A DNA stretch of 5,426 nt from a candidate division WOR-1 bacterium RIFOXYB2_FULL_48_7 (GTDB lineage: Bacteria > Margulisbacteria > WOR-1 > O2-12-FULL-45-9 > XYB2-FULL-48-7), in assembly GCA_001771615.1 (NCBI GenBank), contig MEUF01000079.1:1-5426 (forward strand), given 5' to 3'. This document shows positions 1 to 5,426 of the stretch, piece by piece (the stretch's first letter is position 1; every line of letters begins with the position of its first letter). The notes under the pieces were generated by a model. It did no database searches. It saw only the letters and a program-made list of their open reading frames with translations, and was not told the DNA's origin. The position numbers were made by a program, and so were the translations under genes.

Positions 1-683
1 CTGTTGATTTTACTGACGACGCCGGTTATTTCTCTGTTGCTACGGCCGGTCCTTTGGCTGTGGCTGCTCTATTTGTTGCTGCTTATTGTCTGGCTTTTTC
101 TTTCCCGGGCAAAATTTTGGGATTGGTTGTTGATTTTGGGCCTTAATATCGCTGTTGGCGTGGCTTTACCGGTCATGTGGGGGATGCTCAAGGCCTATCA
201 ACAGCAGAGGATCCTGGTGTTCCTTAACCCGGAGGCCGATCCCTTTGGAGCGGGATATCATTCCCTGCAAAGCAAAATTGCCATTGGCAGCGGCGGATTG
301 ATCGGGAAGGGGTGGTTGCAGGGGAGCCAAACACAATTACAATTTATTCCTGAACAACATTCAGATTTTATATTCTCGGCCGTTGGCGAAGAATTTGGTT
401 TTCTGGGCGCGGCCATGGTCATCTTTCTCTTTGCCAACATGATTTGGCAGGGGTTGAGGATTTCGGAAGAAGCCCGCGACAATTTCGGTTATTTGTTGGC
501 CGGGGGCATCGTCAGCATGGTATGTTTCCATGTTTTTGCCAACATTGGCATGGCGATAGGTATTTTGCCGGTGGTGGGAATTCCTTTGCCGTTCATGAGC
601 TTTGGCGGGACTTCGTTATTTATGAACCTGCTGGCCATTGGGCTGTTACAAAATATTGCCATGCGTCGCAATAAGTTGATTTT

Positions 684-687
<4 letters not shown>
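1..687 (+). CDS. rodA: RodA/FtsW-family (SEDS) peptidoglycan glycosyltransferase, C-terminal part, 5'-truncated by the window edge
   Basis: SEDS proteins are inner-membrane glycosyltransferases that polymerise lipid II into glycan strands; RodA does this for cell elongation, paired with a class B PBP. The reading frame is open from base 1, leaving about 228 residues of a family usually near 370, so the N-terminal helices lie outside the window. Seen here: hydrophobic helices at about fragment residues 7-34 and 41-61, then the large extracytoplasmic loop with NPEADPFGAGYH, GSGGLIGKGW and PEQHSDFIFSAVGEEFGFLG. The Asp of HSDFIF (codon 364-366) is in the position family knowledge treats as essential for polymerase activity. 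The C-terminal helices carry GILPVVGIPLPFMSFGG, the SEDS signature. The loop wording favours RodA over FtsW or SpoVE, but those remain alternatives. The stop (685-687) overlaps the stop of the convergent gene, leaving no room for a dedicated intergenic terminator. Confidence 0.95.
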
Positions 688-3056
<2,369 letters not shown>

Positions 3057-3067
3057 GTTGGAAATAA

Positions 3068-4264
3068 ATGGCGAAACAGACCATTGAGGACATAAGGGAT
3101 CTCAAGGGGAAAAAGGTCTTGGTCCGGGTTGACTTTAACGTTCCCCAAGATGATAAACAGAATATAACAGACGATACCCGCATCAAAGCTGCTATGCCGA
3201 CAATCAAGTACCTGGCTGACCAAGGGGCAAAAGTAATTCTGGTTTCCCACCTGGGTCGCCCAAAGGCCGGCCCGGAAGAAAAATTCCGGTTGGGTCCGGT
3301 AGCTGAAAAACTCTCTGCACTGATGGGCCGGGAAGTCGGTTATGTTAAGGACTGCATCGGTCCCGAAGTGGACAAGGCGGTTGCCGGGCTAAATAACGGT
3401 GATATTTTGCTCCTAGAAAATGTGCGCTTCTATAAAGAAGAAGAAAAAAATGTCCCGGAATTTGCCAAAAAACTTGCTGCTTTAGCCGACTTATATGTCA
3501 ATGACGCCTTTGGCACCGCCCACCGGGCGCACGCTTCAACGGAAGGGGTGACCAAATACCTGAAAGGTTATGCCGGATTCCTGATGGAGAAAGAGATAAA
3601 GTTCCTTGGCCAGTTGCTGGAAAATCCGGCCCGTCCTTTTGTGGCCATTTTGGGCGGCGCAAAAATCTCCGGTAAAATCGAAGTAATTCAAAACCTTCTC
3701 TCCAAAGTCGACACATTAATCGTTGGCGGCGGGATGGCGTATACATTTTTCCGTGCCCGGGGGGTACAAGTGGGACATTCTTTGGTGGAGGTCGATAAGA
3801 TTGACCTAGCCAAAGATATTTTAAAGAAGGCCATTGATTGCGGAACGCCTTTAATGCTGCCGATCGATCACATTGTCGCTGATAAATTTGATGCTAATGC
3901 CAATTCACAGCTTGTTACCAGGGCCGGGATTCCTGCCGATTGGCAGGGAATGGATATTGGGCCGGAAACAATTACCAAGTTCAGCCATGCGATCAAGAAG
4001 GCTAAAACAATTTTCTGGAATGGGCCAATGGGGGTTTTTGAATTTGATAAATTCTCTAAAGGGACTTTTGCTATTGCCAAAATGATTGCTGAAGCCACGG
4101 CTAATGGGGCCATATCAGTTATCGGTGGTGGGGATTCGGTGGCGGCAATTGAAAAGGCCGGCCTGGCAGACAAACTGACCCATATCTCCACCGGCGGCGG
4201 AGCATCTTTGGAATTTGTTGAAGGCAAGGTTCTCCCAGGTATCGCCTGTTTACAAGATAAATAA
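3068..4264 (+). CDS. pgk: Phosphoglycerate kinase
   Basis: Monomeric cytoplasmic kinase that transfers phosphate from 1,3-bisphosphoglycerate to ADP, yielding ATP and 3-phosphoglycerate. At 398 aa it is full length for bacterial PGK. Seen: VRVDFNVP (residues 19-26), SHLGRPKAG (60-68) and AHRAHAST (151-158), which build the basic triphosphoglycerate site; GGAKISGK (196-203), GPMGVFE (319-325), GGGDS (353-357) and [10 protein letters not shown] (374-383), which form the nucleotide domain and hinge. There is no triosephosphate isomerase fusion at the C-terminus, as seen in some other bacteria. The start follows the gap stop by 11 nt and has only a weak Shine-Dalgarno (GGA about 6 nt upstream), so translational coupling to gap is likely. 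Its stop lies just 5 nt before a tRNA gene. Confidence 0.98.
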   Translation: MAKQTIEDIRDLKGKKVLVRVDFNVPQDDKQNITDDTRIKAAMPTIKYLADQGAKVILVSHLGRPKAGPEEKFRLGPVAEKLSALMGREVGYVKDCIGPEVDKAVAGLNNGDILLLENVRFYKEEEKNVPEFAKKLAALADLYVNDAFGTAHRAHASTEGVTKYLKGYAGFLMEKEIKFLGQLLENPARPFVAILGGAKISGKIEVIQNLLSKVDTLIVGGGMAYTFFRARGVQVGHSLVEVDKIDLAKDILKKAIDCGTPLMLPIDHIVADKFDANANSQLVTRAGIPADWQGMDIGPETITKFSHAIKKAKTIFWNGPMGVFEFDKFSKGTFAIAKMIAEATANGAISVIGGGDSVAAIEKAGLADKLTHISTGGGASLEFVEGKVLPGIACLQDK

Positions 4265-4269
4265 ATTGG

Positions 4270-4342
4270 GGGGCCGTAGTTCAGCTGGGAGAACGCCTCG
4301 TTCGCAACGAGGAGGTCAGCGGTTCGATCCCGCTCGGCTCCA
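4270..4342 (+). tRNA. tRNA-Ala, anticodon CGC
   Basis: A complete cloverleaf can be drawn by hand. The acceptor stem 4270-4276 pairs with 4335-4341, and its third pair is G:U, the G3:U70 identity mark of alanine tRNA. The D stem is GTTC/GAAC (4279-4282, 4291-4294). The anticodon stem is CCTCG/CGAGG with the seven-base loop TTCGCAA (4301-4307), placing anticodon CGC at 4303-4305, which reads GCG. The variable loop is 5 nt. The T stem AGCGG/CCGCT encloses TTCGATC (4323-4329). The discriminator is A (4342). The 3' CCA is not encoded and must be added by nucleotidyltransferase. It lies 5 nt after pgk and 23 nt before secG on the same strand, with no promoter visible in front, so it is probably released from the operon mRNA by RNase P and a 3' processing nuclease. 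Confidence 0.97.
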
Positions 4343-4353
4343 TATCTCGATTT

Positions 4354-4361
4354 AGAAGGAG
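4354..4361 (+). promoter_or_regulatory. Ribosome binding site of secG, just behind the tRNA
   Basis: AGAAGGAG ends 4 nt before ATG 4366 and starts 12 nt after the last tRNA base. If the tRNA is excised, the secG message would begin with a leader of about 23 nt or less that still keeps this site. Confidence 0.8.
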
Positions 4362-4365
4362 TTAT

Positions 4366-4584
4366 ATGAAAATATTTTTGATTACTATTCAATTTTTCTC
4401 TGCCTTGCTGTTGATTATTGCGGTGCTATTGCACACGGCTAAGGGCGAAGGCCTGGGAGGGATTGGCGGTTCGGCCAAAATTTTTGGCACGCCAAAAGGT
4501 ATGGAAGAGGGTCTTGACCGCCTGACCTGGGGGTTGGCGATAATATTTTTGGGTATTTCTTTGTTGTTGGCAATAATTAAATAA
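4366..4584 (+). CDS. secG: Preprotein translocase subunit SecG
   Basis: Small inner-membrane subunit of the SecYEG channel that assists SecA-driven protein export. At 72 aa it is at the short end of the family (about 70-110). Seen: two hydrophobic helices (about residues 3-23 and 53-71) joined by a glycine-rich loop with GEGLGGIGGSAKIFG (27-41) and LDRLTW (50-55), the standard SecG pattern. Because the protein stops straight after helix two, it lacks the Ser/Pro-rich tail of some homologues. A strong Shine-Dalgarno 4 nt upstream fixes the start. The next gene follows after 16 nt. Linkage of secG to glycolytic genes (gap-pgk-tpi-secG) is common in bacteria, so the placement supports the call. 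Confidence 0.93.
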   Translation: MKIFLITIQFFSALLLIIAVLLHTAKGEGLGGIGGSAKIFGTPKGMEEGLDRLTWGLAIIFLGISLLLAIIK

Positions 4585-4600
4585 TAAAAGGAGAATTGTT

Positions 4601-5251
4601 ATGACCCTCTATGGTTCATTGGCGGACGCCTGGTTGAATATTTATCCTCTCTTGTTAAATCTGATTTCCGCACTGGTAATAATTTCTGTCGGTTATCTGG
4701 CCGCCCGGGTGGTTGGCTGGTTGATAACTTCTGCTCTCAAGCTGGCGCAGGTTGACAGTGCCTTAAAGCAGGTTGGTTTTACCGGCTTCCTGGAAAAAGC
4801 TGACATTAAACGGACCCCCAGTGAATTGATCGGCGATATATTTTATTGGGTGCTGATTTTTGTGGCCGTGGTTGGTGTGGCAAAAATATATGGGCTGGCT
4901 GTTGATGCTGCCCTGGTGACAATATTTAATTTTGTCAGCTTAGTCTTTCTGGCCGCTATAATTTTAGGTACCGGCCTGTTTTTTGCTGCGCTATTGTCAC
5001 ATATTGTCCGTTTTCTGGCGGTTAATTTTGGGATCGAGGGGGCTAAATCTTCCGGCCGCTTTATTTATTATATAGTGGTGATTTTTACGTTGTTGACCGT
5101 TTTGGCCGAGTTCGGCATCAAAACTGAATTGATTGCTGGCAAGTTAGATGTTATCATCGGGGCGTTCGGCTTGGCAGCGGCTATTGCCTTTGGGCTAGGC
5201 TGCAAGGACATGGCTGCGGATTTTCTGTACAATCTCTTTAAGGGAAAATAA
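4601..5251 (+). CDS. Small MscS-related integral membrane protein (conserved TM helix type) without beta domain
   Basis: A 216-aa, highly hydrophobic inner-membrane protein with about five membrane segments (roughly residues 14-42, 77-98, 104-137, 153-172 and 183-201). The ending IIGAFGLAAAIAFGLGCKDMAADFL (185-209) resembles the Gly/Ala-rich pore helix of MscS channels and the repeat of the conserved-TM-helix family (CmpX-like proteins). A related unit, with VDSALKQVGF after the first helix (51-60), appears near the N-terminus. The stop comes right after the pore-like helix, so the cytoplasmic beta and alpha/beta domains of MscS are missing. The stop is followed by a well-formed site for the next gene, so this looks like a natural short family rather than a frameshift. 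A Shine-Dalgarno AAGGAGA (4588-4594) supports the ATG. A role in osmotic or membrane stress is an inference from the family; channel activity is unproven. Confidence 0.75.
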   Translation: MTLYGSLADAWLNIYPLLLNLISALVIISVGYLAARVVGWLITSALKLAQVDSALKQVGFTGFLEKADIKRTPSELIGDIFYWVLIFVAVVGVAKIYGLAVDAALVTIFNFVSLVFLAAIILGTGLFFAALLSHIVRFLAVNFGIEGAKSSGRFIYYIVVIFTLLTVLAEFGIKTELIAGKLDVIIGAFGLAAAIAFGLGCKDMAADFLYNLFKGK

Positions 5252-5252
5252 G

Positions 5253-5262
5253 AAGGAGGTGA
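5253..5262 (+). promoter_or_regulatory. Near-perfect ribosome binding site of the last gene
   Basis: AAGGAGGTGA matches the anti-Shine-Dalgarno end of 16S rRNA over its whole length and lies 4 nt before ATG 5267. It begins right after the stop of the upstream gene and is the strongest such site in the window, pointing to high translation of the exported product. Confidence 0.85.
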
Positions 5263-5266
5263 AAAA

Positions 5267-5426
5267 ATGAAGAAACTCGCCTTACTATTAGTTGTTGTAA
5301 TGTTTGGGCCGGCCGCTTTTGCTGCTGCCCCTAAAGCCGCGACTAAAACAGCACCCGCCTCCGGGGGAAAAGCCATGACTATTACCGCCATCTCGATCTC
5401 TGATCTGGGTTGCCCATCAATCCGAT
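5267..5426 (+). CDS. Exported protein of unknown function, N-terminal part only (3'-truncated by the window edge)
   Basis: The frame is open from ATG 5267 to the end of the window (53 codons). Seen: a classic Sec signal peptide, MKK, then a hydrophobic core (LALLLVVVMFGPAAF) and a likely type I cleavage site after Ala-Phe-Ala near residue 19. No Cys sits at the cleavage site, so it is not a lipoprotein. After it comes a low-complexity Ala/Lys/Thr/Pro linker (residues 19-35), and then what may be the start of a folded domain, MTITAISISDLGCPSIR. I do not recognise the family, and the remaining fragment is too short to judge. It follows the MscS-related gene by 15 nt and is probably in the same transcription unit, with the strong Shine-Dalgarno at 5253-5262 deciding the start. 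Confidence 0.8.
   Translation, partial: MKKLALLLVVVMFGPAAFAAAPKAATKTAPASGGKAMTITAISISDLGCPSIR

Noticed and set aside
4201..4269. A separate promoter for the tRNA in the last bases of pgk
   Set aside because: I looked for -35/-10 pairs and found only isolated AT-rich hexamers (for example around 4256-4261) with no acceptable partner at 16-18 bp.
3868..4392. Long minus-strand reading frame (174 codons) across the end of pgk, the tRNA and the start of secG
   Set aside because: It is antisense to pgk, runs through a well-formed tRNA, and its N-terminal part is the translated reverse complement of that tRNA, a familiar source of spurious proteins.
5068..5391. Minus-strand frame of 107 codons over the end of the MscS-like gene and the exported-protein gene
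   Set aside because: It is antisense to two genes with good starts, Shine-Dalgarno sites and recognisable membrane or signal features.

Overview
The window reads as a housekeeping segment of a bacterial chromosome with moderate base composition and tightly packed genes. The organism is most likely diderm (with an outer membrane), because it carries a long LptC/LptA-like gene of the lipopolysaccharide-export type next to a rodA homologue. Canonical Shine-Dalgarno sites, sigma70-type promoter boxes and a tRNA without an encoded CCA are all bacterial features. I cannot place it to phylum from sequence alone. The gene mix would suit an uncultivated diderm lineage related to Cyanobacteria (for example Margulisbacteria), but that is a low-confidence guess.

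Layout: positions 1-687 (+) hold the C-terminal part of a RodA/FtsW-family peptidoglycan polymerase. It meets a convergent gene (684-1916, -) tail to tail with overlapping stop codons. That gene encodes a membrane-anchored LptC-like protein with OstA/LptA-type repeats. The 90-bp gap 1917-2006 is a compact divergent control region. It has a near-consensus sigma70 promoter for the rightward genes (TTGACC, 17 bp, TATAAT), an extended -10 box facing left almost on top of the leftward start codon, and a 24-bp imperfect dyad covering the rightward -10.

From 2007 rightward everything is co-oriented and closely spaced: gap (GAPDH), pgk, a tRNA-Ala(CGC) gene, secG, a small MscS-related membrane protein with no C-terminal beta domain, and the start of an exported protein that runs off the end. 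gap and pgk catalyse consecutive steps of lower glycolysis, and SecG belongs to the SecYEG translocon. No convincing promoter or terminator is visible inside this run, so it looks like one transcription unit in which the tRNA must be cut out of the mRNA. tpiA, which in many bacteria lies between pgk and secG, is not here; the tRNA occupies that slot.

I found no mobile element, CRISPR array, phage gene or clear new defence system. The points most worth a second look are the tRNA embedded in the glycolysis/secG operon, the divergent promoter with its operator-like dyad, and the long LptC/LptA-like protein.
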